DNA of 64,000 nucleotides from positions 1-64,000 of the IMG/VR virus record IMGVR_UViG_3300042396_000691. One strand, given 5' to 3'. Origin of the DNA: a virus. A program made the translations under genes and the position numbers. The notes under the pieces are model-generated. The model was given only the letters and a program-made list of their open reading frames with translations, did not search any database and was not told the DNA's origin. Below are positions 56,721 to 64,000 of this stretch, piece after piece (position 1 is the first letter of the stretch; each line of letters begins with the position of its first letter).

Positions 56721-58634
56721 ATGAATAATTGGACAGCACTACATTGTCATTCTCATTACAGTCTTTTAGATGGTTTAACAAAGCCAGAATCTATGGCAAA
56801 AAGAGCCAAAAGCCTTGGACACAAGTCTATAGCTCTTACTGATCATGGAACTATTTCTGGCTCTATTTCTTTTAATAAGGCATGTGTTGCAGAAGAAATA
56901 AAACCAATAATAGGATGCGAGTTTTACATATGTAATCAAAGTGCTTTAATTCATGATAAAACTAATTCTAAAAATTCTCATTTGTGCGTTCTTGCTAAAA
57001 ATATTTCTGGCTGGTCTGAGCTTATAAAGCTATCATCTTTATCAAATAATAAAGATTATTTTTATTATAAGCCTAGACTAAGCTTGGAAGATTTTGCACC
57101 ATACTCAAAAAACCTAATAGCATTCTCTGGACACCCAGGAACCCAATTGGCTAGATGCATTTTTCCAGATGAAGCATATAAATGTTCTAGTCCAGAAGAA
57201 GCAAGAGCTTTAATTAAAGATGATTGGTTTGAAGAGTCTAAAAAGCTATGTTCTAAACACCAAGATATTTTTGGCAAGGAAAACTTTTTTATTGAAATAC
57301 AGCTTTTCGATAAAGACAACCTACACTGTTCTGTAGTCCTTGCTGAATGTCTTAGGAAACTATCCAAGGAAACTGGTATTAAGGCAATAGCTACTCCTGA
57401 TGCTCATTACGCTAAACAAGAGGATGCTTCTGATCAAAGAATAATATTATGTGCATCTATGGAAACAACTCTTTCTAAAGTAAGATCGTCTTTAGACAAA
57501 CATGAAGATTTTGGATTGTCTAGCTTTTTTAAATCAAACAGGTATTACATTCCATCTACTGAAGAAATTTTAGCTCTTCATGAACCAGAAGAGTTAAAAA
57601 ATTGTTTGTTGATTGAAGAGATGTGCGAAAATTATTCTTTAACAAAAAAATCTGTTTTGCCAAGTTTTGAGTGTCCAGAAAGTAAAAATGAACATGATTA
57701 CTTAAGAGAACTTTGTAGAAATGGGTGGAAAGAAAAGTTTTCAGATTTAGAAAAAGATTCATCAAAGTTTGAAAGCTATGTTGGAAGAATTAAAAATGAG
57801 CTTTCTGTTATAGGCGATGCTGGCCTTGAAGGTTATTTTTTAATTGTTCAAGACTATTGCAATTGGGCTAGAAAACAAGGGTGGTTAACAGGAAGAGGTC
57901 GTGGATCAGGTGCTGGTTGTATGATTTCTTATTTGCTTGGAATAACTCAAGTAGATCCAATCGAGCATAATTTAGTTTTTGAGCGTTTTTACAATGCTGG
58001 AAGAAATGTTCCAGGTCATGTAAGTCTTCCAGATATAGATTGTGATTTTCCAATCACCAAAAGAGACAAGGTTATTGACTATATTAAATCAAAGTATAAC
58101 GAAGAAAATGTTTCGCAAATGATAACATACAGTAGGATGCAGGGCAGGGGTGCTTTAAAAGATGTTTTAAGGGCACATGGTTTCTCTTTTGATGAAAGTA
58201 ATGCTATTACAAAAAACATACCTGATGAAGCTGAAATATCTGAACAGCTTCAAGAAATGAAGGAAGATGGTGGAGAATCATCAATCATTGGTTGGGCATT
58301 AGAAAATATCCCTTCAAAGCTTAAAGATTATTGTCAGATAGACGAACAGGGCAATATAACAGGAAAGCTATCAAAAGAGTTTGCACAAGCAATTAGGCTT
58401 GAGGGAACAAAGCGTAGCCAAGGAAAACATGCTGCTGGAATTGTCATAAGTCATACACCTTTAAAAGATATATGCCCTATGATTTACGATAAAAAGAATA
58501 AGCAAATGATTGCTGGTCTTGAAATGTCAGATCTTGAATCAATTGGTTTAGTTAAGTTTGATATTTTAGGGGTTGCAGTTTTAGATAAAATAATGGGGTG
58601 CATAAATTTATTGAAAGGAAAAGAAAATGAGTGA
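56721..58634 (+). CDS. dnaE: DNA polymerase III alpha, N-terminal piece (PHP and palm)
   Basis: 637 residues. The PHP domain opens the protein (ALHCHSHYSLLDGL, ALTDHGTISGSISF, IIGCEFY, ATPDAHY; metal ligands seem intact). The palm has PDIDCDF with D438 and D440 and, near the end, VKFDILGV with D614, so all three catalytic Asp lie in this piece. It stops 23 residues after KFD, in the linker before the fingers, where other DnaE proteins continue. The rest is in the gene at 59538. No intein sequence is at the end. Confidence 0.9.
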   Translation: MNNWTALHCHSHYSLLDGLTKPESMAKRAKSLGHKSIALTDHGTISGSISFNKACVAEEIKPIIGCEFYICNQSALIHDKTNSKNSHLCVLAKNISGWSELIKLSSLSNNKDYFYYKPRLSLEDFAPYSKNLIAFSGHPGTQLARCIFPDEAYKCSSPEEARALIKDDWFEESKKLCSKHQDIFGKENFFIEIQLFDKDNLHCSVVLAECLRKLSKETGIKAIATPDAHYAKQEDASDQRIILCASMETTLSKVRSSLDKHEDFGLSSFFKSNRYYIPSTEEILALHEPEELKNCLLIEEMCENYSLTKKSVLPSFECPESKNEHDYLRELCRNGWKEKFSDLEKDSSKFESYVGRIKNELSVIGDAGLEGYFLIVQDYCNWARKQGWLTGRGRGSGAGCMISYLLGITQVDPIEHNLVFERFYNAGRNVPGHVSLPDIDCDFPITKRDKVIDYIKSKYNEENVSQMITYSRMQGRGALKDVLRAHGFSFDESNAITKNIPDEAEISEQLQEMKEDGGESSIIGWALENIPSKLKDYCQIDEQGNITGKLSKEFAQAIRLEGTKRSQGKHAAGIVISHTPLKDICPMIYDKKNKQMIAGLEMSDLESIGLVKFDILGVAVLDKIMGCINLLKGKENE

Positions 58635-58896
58635 AAAAGAAGAAATTGAATTAATAGCAAAACTGGTATCTCAACAAATGGGATTAGTTCAAGCTCTCTC
58701 AGAATGTCAAAATTCAAAAAGTCAACTTTCTTTACAATTTATAAAAATACTTAAAGCCATTGTATTAAAAAACAATGGTGATTTTGTTATAGAAAAAGAA
58801 TTTTTTGATTCTGCTGATGACAATGACTTTAAATTAGATATTACAACTGATGAAGAAGAATCGATTATTTTACAATTTACAGAGAATGAGGAATAA
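58627..58896 (+). CDS. Unknown 89-aa protein between the polymerase pieces
   Basis: ATG 58627 overlaps the polymerase N-piece stop by 8 nt and the exonuclease begins one base after its stop. Helical N-terminal half (LIAKLVSQQMGLVQALSE) then an acidic beta tail. Located where it could be part of the holoenzyme. Family unknown. Confidence 0.65.
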   Translation: MSEKEEIELIAKLVSQQMGLVQALSECQNSKSQLSLQFIKILKAIVLKNNGDFVIEKEFFDSADDNDFKLDITTDEEESIILQFTENEE

Positions 58897-59535
58897 ATGT
58901 ATAGCAATACAATTATGGTTTTTGATTTTGAAACTGGATCTTTAGATATAAATAAGTGCGAAGTTATTCAAGTTGCAGCTATGGCAATAAACAGAAAAAC
59001 CCTTGAACCAATCAAAGATGGTATTTTTGAAACATTGATAAAGCCAAGAGATTTTAACAATCTTCAAGATGAAGCTCTTGCAATAAATAAAAAGACGAGA
59101 GAAGAATTGAAGCTTGCACCAAGCATTGATGCTGTTTGGAAAAAGCTTGCAGATTTTATTTCTATGTTTAATAACGGCAAAGGAAATATCTCTGCACCAA
59201 TTCCAGCAGGAAAAAACATAAGGCATTTTGATATGCCTATTTTTCAAAGGGTTTGCTCAGAGCTTGGCTATGTAGATAAGAATGGAAATCAAAATTTGTT
59301 AAATAGAAGGAACATGTATGACCTTGATGAAATAATGATGTTGTGGTTTGATAACACTACAGTAGTTCCAAATTACAAGATGGATACACTTAGAGACTTT
59401 TTTGGATTATCTAAGGCTAATGCTCATGATGCTTTAACCGATGTTTTGCAGACTTCTGATATTATTTTGCACTTTTTAAAGTTGCACAGAAGCATTTTTC
59501 CAAAGATTAAATTTAAAGATGCATTTAGAAAGTAA
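58897..59535 (+). CDS. dnaQ: DnaQ-like 3'-5' exonuclease
   Basis: 212 residues. DEDDh motifs: ExoI VFDFETGSLD (residues about 7-16), ExoII GKNIRHFDMPIFQR and ExoIII NAHDALTDVLQTSD. It is the epsilon-type proofreader for DNA polymerase III. Its gene sits inside the split polymerase pair, starting 1 nt after the small gene and ending 3 nt before the C-piece, consistent with one replisome operon. Confidence 0.9.
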   Translation: MYSNTIMVFDFETGSLDINKCEVIQVAAMAINRKTLEPIKDGIFETLIKPRDFNNLQDEALAINKKTREELKLAPSIDAVWKKLADFISMFNNGKGNISAPIPAGKNIRHFDMPIFQRVCSELGYVDKNGNQNLLNRRNMYDLDEIMMLWFDNTTVVPNYKMDTLRDFFGLSKANAHDALTDVLQTSDIILHFLKLHRSIFPKIKFKDAFRK

Positions 59536-59537
59536 TT

Positions 59538-61160
59538 ATGAAATATTATAAGTTTGAATGTGGTTGTTCTTGGCCAATAATTGAAGAATCTAAGATAGAA
59601 GGTGCTTTACCCTTAATGGAAGTTGATCCATTAAAATTGCCATATTGTCAGTCAACTTGGGATTTATTTGCCAGAGGCGATACAAAAGGCGTATTCCAGC
59701 TTGAGTCAGATCTTGGTAAACAATGGAGTAAACGACTAAGGCCAAAGAACGCAGAACATTTGTCTGCTATTGGTGCATTGATTAGGCCAGGAACACTTCG
59801 TGCATTAGATGAAAACGGCATTAGTATGACCGCCCACTATTGCAAAAGAGCCAACTTTGAAGAACCAGTTGAGTCATATCATCCTGTTGTTGATGAAATT
59901 TTAAAATCAACATATGGATCATTGGTGTTTCAAGAACAGGCTATGGAGTTATCTAAGTCTGTCGCTGGCTTTACTCTGCAAGAAGCTGATAAGCTAAGAA
60001 AGGCTATGGGTAAAAAGCTTGCTAGTGAAATGGCAAAATGTAAAAAATTGTTTATTGAGGGTGCTAAAAAAGTTGAAGTTGTAAGCGAAAAACAGGCTGA
60101 AGAAATATTTAGTTGGATTGAACAAAGTCAAAGATACTCATTTAATAAAAGCCACAGTTGTTGTTATGGTTTAACTGGATACGATACTGCTTACTTAAAA
60201 AGTCATTTTCCAGTTCAGTTTTATTGCAGTTGGTTGTATTACGCAAAGGATAAGCTCGATTCTCAACTTGAGATAATGGATCTTGTTGAAGATGCAAGAA
60301 AGTTTAACATAGATGTTTTAGCACCAGATGCTTTTAAACTAAATAAAAATTTTGCAACCGATGGTTTAAATATATGGTTTGGTATCACTGATATTAAAGG
60401 CATTGGTGAATCACAATTCAATAAACTTAAAGCATCTATGGAAAAAAACAAAGATAAGTTAAATACTTGGGAAAATTTTGTAGTATTTTGTTCTGATGAA
60501 ATACCAAGTTCTACTATAATAAAACTAATATCTGTTGGTGGATTTAAAAGATATAATTCGTGTAGACAAAAACTTTTAGCGGAATATAATTCTTGGGTAC
60601 AGTTAACAGATAAAGAAAGAGAATGGATTAAAATTAATTTTACAGAATCTACTATGGCTGAATTAATATCTTCAGCAGCAAAACCAAAAAAGGAAAATGG
60701 TGGTTGCTCTAATCAAAATAGGGTTTTATTTTTAAAGGATTTGGCCAATTTGCTTATTAATCCACCATCTCCACACATTGATCTTCCTCAATGGCTAATT
60801 TGGGCAGAAAAAGATGCTTTAGGCATTTCTTTAACTTGTAATGCAATTGATTCATGCGATACTGCACAAGCCAATACCACATGTAAAGAATTTTTAAATG
60901 GAAAAACTGGTTTTATGATTTTTGGAGTGGAAATACGAAGATGCAAAGAAGTTATAACAAAAGCTGGCAAATCTCCAGGATCTAAAATGGCTTTTATGTC
61001 TATATCAGATTCAACTGGAAAAGTGGATGATGTAATATGTTTTCCAGACTCGTACAAAGATAGTTCGTCTTTGTTAAAAGAGGGCAATACTGTTTTAATT
61101 CATGGTGAAAAAAGCAGGGGTAGTGATTCTCTTTTAGTTAAAAAGGTTTTTCAAATTTAG
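59538..61160 (+). CDS. dnaE: DNA polymerase III alpha, C-terminal piece (fingers to OB)
   Basis: 540 residues. After a short N-terminal extension with Cys (FECGCSW) it resumes exactly with the fingers: KGVFQLESDLGKQW, IGALIRPGTL, HPVVDEILKSTYGSLVFQEQ (given in part), AGFTLQEADKLRKAMG and FNKSHSCCYGLTGY. LGITDIKGIGESQ-like FGITDIKGIGESQF marks the HhH region, and the last 110 residues form the OB domain. Together with the N-piece it makes one DnaE. AATT-type weak ribosome site. Confidence 0.9.
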   Translation: MKYYKFECGCSWPIIEESKIEGALPLMEVDPLKLPYCQSTWDLFARGDTKGVFQLESDLGKQWSKRLRPKNAEHLSAIGALIRPGTLRALDENGISMTAHYCKRANFEEPVESYHPVVDEILKSTYGSLVFQEQAMELSKSVAGFTLQEADKLRKAMGKKLASEMAKCKKLFIEGAKKVEVVSEKQAEEIFSWIEQSQRYSFNKSHSCCYGLTGYDTAYLKSHFPVQFYCSWLYYAKDKLDSQLEIMDLVEDARKFNIDVLAPDAFKLNKNFATDGLNIWFGITDIKGIGESQFNKLKASMEKNKDKLNTWENFVVFCSDEIPSSTIIKLISVGGFKRYNSCRQKLLAEYNSWVQLTDKEREWIKINFTESTMAELISSAAKPKKENGGCSNQNRVLFLKDLANLLINPPSPHIDLPQWLIWAEKDALGISLTCNAIDSCDTAQANTTCKEFLNGKTGFMIFGVEIRRCKEVITKAGKSPGSKMAFMSISDSTGKVDDVICFPDSYKDSSSLLKEGNTVLIHGEKSRGSDSLLVKKVFQI

Positions 61161-61168
61161 GAGCAGAA

Positions 61169-61540
61169 ATGAACATTTGTAGTTTTATGGGTCGTTTAAC
61201 TAGAGAACCAGAATATGTACAATTACAAAATGGAAAAAATGTAATAAATTTTTCTATGGCTGTTAGAAACCCAAATACTGGCAATAAAGATAAAGCAGAC
61301 ACAACATTTATTGATTGTGTAGCTTGGGAAGGAACCGCTGATTTAATAAACAAGTATTTTAAAAAAGGTTCTAGGATATTAGTCCATACATCTGCAAAAA
61401 CAGATAATTGGATTGATAAAGACACCGGAAAGAATAGGTATAAAATTAAATTTCTTGTACAAAAATTTTGGTATGTAGATCAAAAACAGGAAGATGCGTA
61501 TTCAAACATTGAAAATGTTGACGAAGAAGAAGTAATCTAA
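61169..61540 (+). CDS. ssb: Single-stranded DNA-binding protein
   Basis: 123 residues. OB-fold SSB: FMGRLTREPEYVQLQNGKNV, INFSMAVRNPN, FIDCVAWEGTADLINKYF and GSRILVHTSAKTDNWID. The C-terminus ends acidic (ENVDEEEVI) as in SSB tails that recruit replisome proteins. Follows the polymerase piece closely with AGGAG. Confidence 0.93.
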   Translation: MNICSFMGRLTREPEYVQLQNGKNVINFSMAVRNPNTGNKDKADTTFIDCVAWEGTADLINKYFKKGSRILVHTSAKTDNWIDKDTGKNRYKIKFLVQKFWYVDQKQEDAYSNIENVDEEEVI

Positions 61541-61541
61541 T

Positions 61542-63041
61542 ATGCAAAAAAGAAAAGTCCTTCTTGTTAGTGAAGCCTCTTATCTTAATTCTGGATATTC
61601 CAATTATGGTTTCCAGATAATGAAGAGGCTTTATGACACTAAGGACTTTGATCTTGCTGAAATAAGTTGTCATGGAAGCGACAGTAGATCAGATGAAATA
61701 CCTTGGAAAAGTTATGTTGTTCCAAAAAAGTCAAACATCTTTGGCGAAGATATATTAAATGATGTTTTAATAGATTTTAAACCAGATATAGTTTGGTCAT
61801 TTAGAGATCCTTGGGTAGATGAATTTATTGGCGATTCTGTATTAAGAAACAACTTTAAATGGGTCTACATGCCAACTGTTGATGCTTTGCCATTAGATGT
61901 TGATTGGGTTGATACTATAAGCAGAGCAGATCATGTTTTAACATACTCTGATTGGGCAGCAGAAGAACTTGCAAGTCTATATCCTAGTATAAACATTTTA
62001 GGTTCAGCATCTCCAGGATTTGACACCAACTTTAAACCTGTTGAAGATAAAATTAAATTTAAGAAACAACATGGAATAAATGAAGAATCATTAATTATTG
62101 GCTCTGTAATGAGGAACCAAAAAAGAAAACTTATTCCAGATCTTCTTGATGCATTTTCTGAGTTTTTAGATAAAGCACCAAAAGAAATTTCTGAAAAATG
62201 TTTTTTGTATCTTCATACAACTTATCCAGATGTTGGTTGGAATATACCTAGACTTATTGCAGAAAGACCAAAAATATCCAACAAGGTTCTTTTTTCTTAT
62301 AACTGCAACAACTGTTTTAAACTTTCAATCTCTTCTTTTTGTGGTGCGATTATACAATGTAATAATTGTAAACAGGTCAATTGTACATTTCCTAGAGTGT
62401 CAAAAGGCTCAAAAAGAGATGATATGGTTATGGTGTATAACCTTATGGATCTATATGTGCAATACTCTTGTGCAGAAGGTTTTGGTATGCCACTAGTTGA
62501 AGCAGCATCATGCGGTGTACCAGTTTGTGCTGTAGACTATAGTGCAATGACTGATATAGTTAAAAAACTAGAAGGTTATCCAATAAAAGTCCAAAGATAT
62601 ACATATGAGGTTGAAACAAATAGAAAGTTTGCTTTGCCAGACAATTCTAGTTTTAGTGATATTTGCATCGACTTTTTCAAAAAGCCATATCCTATAAGGA
62701 AAGCAATATCTAAAAAAACAAGAGATTTAGTTGTTAAAAATTATACATACGAAAAAACATTCGACAAAATTAAAAACATTTTCTATTCAATAGAACAAGA
62801 AAACAAATGGGATTTTCCTCCAAAGTTTGTTGAAATGCCAAAAGATTTTAAAGATTGCAACTCTAACAACGAGATCATTGAAAAGATTTTTAAAAAAATT
62901 CCAATAAATTTGGGTCATATTAAACAAAAGTGTTTATTTAAATTAAACAACAGAATGCATGATAAACAAAAGGTTTTAAAAGAACTTTCTTCAATATTTG
63001 ATTCTTATAACCATTATGAGTCTTTAAGGGTAAAAAAATGA
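61542..63041 (+). CDS. GT4-like glycosyltransferase with an inserted zinc knuckle
   Basis: 499 residues. An N-terminal GT-B domain (KVLLVSEASYLNSGYSNYGF), then after about residue 245 the insert YNCNNCFKLSISSFCGAIIQ and CNNCKQVNC (two CxxC pairs), then the donor domain (MDLYVQYSCAEGFGMPLVEA with the E-x7-E Glu). The insert is unusual for the family. Probably builds a phage or host glycan. Confidence 0.88.
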   Translation: MQKRKVLLVSEASYLNSGYSNYGFQIMKRLYDTKDFDLAEISCHGSDSRSDEIPWKSYVVPKKSNIFGEDILNDVLIDFKPDIVWSFRDPWVDEFIGDSVLRNNFKWVYMPTVDALPLDVDWVDTISRADHVLTYSDWAAEELASLYPSINILGSASPGFDTNFKPVEDKIKFKKQHGINEESLIIGSVMRNQKRKLIPDLLDAFSEFLDKAPKEISEKCFLYLHTTYPDVGWNIPRLIAERPKISNKVLFSYNCNNCFKLSISSFCGAIIQCNNCKQVNCTFPRVSKGSKRDDMVMVYNLMDLYVQYSCAEGFGMPLVEAASCGVPVCAVDYSAMTDIVKKLEGYPIKVQRYTYEVETNRKFALPDNSSFSDICIDFFKKPYPIRKAISKKTRDLVVKNYTYEKTFDKIKNIFYSIEQENKWDFPPKFVEMPKDFKDCNSNNEIIEKIFKKIPINLGHIKQKCLFKLNNRMHDKQKVLKELSSIFDSYNHYESLRVKK

Positions 63042-64000
63042 AGGTTCTTTATATAGGCGTTTATCGTGATGGAACAGGTTATGGTCAAGCAGCAGAAGAT
63101 TATATTCTTTCTTTAAATTCTGTTGGTGTTGATGTTGTTTGTAGACCTTTAAAACTTAATAATTTAGATTATGTTCCTAATCCAATAGTGGCTAAGCTTG
63201 AATCTAAAAGTTCAAAAAATTGTGACATTGTTATTCAACATATGTTGCCAATTCATATGCAGTACAATGGGGATTTTGACTACAACATTGGTCTTTTTGC
63301 TTATGAAACCAGCAACTTTAAAATGTCTGGATGGAAAAATTATTTAAACTTAATGGATGCTAATGTTGTAATAAATAAACAAATGATTGATTCTTGTTTG
63401 AGCAGTGGAGTAAATACGCCATTACATGTAGTTCCTCACGCTAGAGATTTTTCTAGATACATTGAAAAATATGAAAAACTTGAAACCATAACATCACAAG
63501 TTTCAGATTCTGACTTTATATTTTATACAATAGGTGAAACAACAAAGAGAAAAAACTTTTCTGCATTGTTAAAGGCTTATTTTACAGAGTTTTCTGAATC
63601 TGAGCCTGTTTGCCTATTGGTTAAAACCAATAATTCAACTTATGAATTTTATGATTATTGTGGAAAAATACTTGATGGCCTTTGTATAAAAAATCCACCA
63701 AAAGTTGTTACTATTACAGAAAGAATGTCAAACGAAGACATAAATAGACTTCATTATACATGTAATGCTTTTGTGCAACCGTCTTATGGTGAAGCTTGGG
63801 GTATACCAGCTTTTGATGCAATGGCTTTTGGTAAAACTCCAATTGTCACTAATTGCACTGGATATCTTGAATATATAGATGAATCTGTTGGTTGGTTAGT
63901 TAATGGTTTTGAGGAACCAGTATTTGCTGCTGATAAACAAACAGATGATATATATACATCTGGTGAAAATTGGTTTTCAGTAGATATACTGGATTTAAAG
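63038..64000 (+). CDS. Glycosyltransferase, C-terminus beyond the window
   Basis: At least 321 residues from ATG 63038, which overlaps the previous stop (ATGA). GT-B type: KVLYIGVYRDGTGYGQAAED at the N-terminus, FYTIGETTKRKNFSALLKAY at the domain border, and CNAFVQPSYGEAWGIPAFDA (donor site) near residue 245. The frame runs off the end of the sequence. Second glycosyltransferase in the pair after SSB. Confidence 0.88.
   Translation, partial: MKVLYIGVYRDGTGYGQAAEDYILSLNSVGVDVVCRPLKLNNLDYVPNPIVAKLESKSSKNCDIVIQHMLPIHMQYNGDFDYNIGLFAYETSNFKMSGWKNYLNLMDANVVINKQMIDSCLSSGVNTPLHVVPHARDFSRYIEKYEKLETITSQVSDSDFIFYTIGETTKRKNFSALLKAYFTEFSESEPVCLLVKTNNSTYEFYDYCGKILDGLCIKNPPKVVTITERMSNEDINRLHYTCNAFVQPSYGEAWGIPAFDAMAFGKTPIVTNCTGYLEYIDESVGWLVNGFEEPVFAADKQTDDIYTSGENWFSVDILDLK

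Noticed and set aside
58620-59560. A split intein joining the two DnaE pieces.
   Set aside because: Neither end has intein motifs: the first piece ends in a plain Lys/Glu tail and the second starts with the polymerase linker region.
1-64000. CRISPR arrays, insertion sequences, transposases, integrase.
   Set aside because: No regular direct repeats with spacers, no transposase or integrase motifs and no terminal inverted repeats were seen.

Overview
The window is best read as one continuous piece of a large, AT-rich bacteriophage genome. It is packed with short genes that mostly sit on the + strand, each preceded by an AAGGAG-type ribosome binding site and often overlapping its neighbour by 1-8 nt. 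It carries a phage-style replication set (DnaB-like helicase, DnaG-like primase, UvsX/RecA-like recombinase, DNA polymerase III alpha, DnaQ exonuclease, SSB), nucleotide genes (class II ribonucleotide reductase, ThyX, dNMP kinase, Nudix), a peptide deformylase, HNH nucleases, a tRNA and one inteined gene. No terminase, portal or major capsid gene was recognised, so the main virion cluster probably lies elsewhere. The host is not certain. A Tat-signal DUF1501 protein, a family most expanded in Planctomycetota and relatives, and a CsrA homologue hint at a planctomycete-like host (inference).

Layout. 1-10.9 kb: about 40 tiny genes without recognisable function, arranged in short co-transcribed groups and interrupted by one tRNA(CAU). 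Nine of 13 copies of a bipartite promoter-like element (TAAATAA, 14 nt, CGAATA) drive this part, and the other four lie between 13.3 and 25.7 kb. 10.9-17.6 kb: a Thr-rich protein, a YkgJ-type protein, a 2OG-Fe(II) oxygenase, a cytosine-C5 methyltransferase, a CmoA-like methyltransferase, zinc-ribbon proteins and a putative virion protein. 17.6-20.5 kb: a structured leader, a CsrA homologue, the DUF1501 protein and a glycosyltransferase-like gene, ending near an intrinsic terminator. 20.5-24.9 kb: unknowns, a nuclease-like gene, a second oxygenase and a glycosyltransferase-methyltransferase fusion. 24.9-36.0 kb: a glycan island on both strands (nucleotidyltransferase, HAD phosphatase, GT2, GT4, DUF5672, DUF6165, methyltransferase, sulfotransferase), with a 300-nt highly structured intergenic element at 29.6-29.9 kb and HNH genes near 33 kb. 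36.0-45.0 kb: ThyX, secreted and membrane proteins, a papain-like protease and the class II ribonucleotide reductase with a folded leader. 45.0-61.5 kb: small zinc proteins followed by the replication and recombination operon. 61.5-64.0 kb: two more glycosyltransferases, the last one cut by the window end.

How the genes fit together. The right half makes dNTPs and builds a phage replisome. Its polymerase III alpha subunit is encoded in two pieces with a small gene and the proofreading exonuclease between them. The middle third encodes a substantial sugar-modification capacity, probably used on virion proteins or host surface glycans. The left end looks like an early host-takeover region. The strongest candidates for something undescribed are the 29.6 kb structured RNA, the CsrA leader, the repeated promoter element, the split polymerase and the class 3-like intein in the recombinase P-loop.
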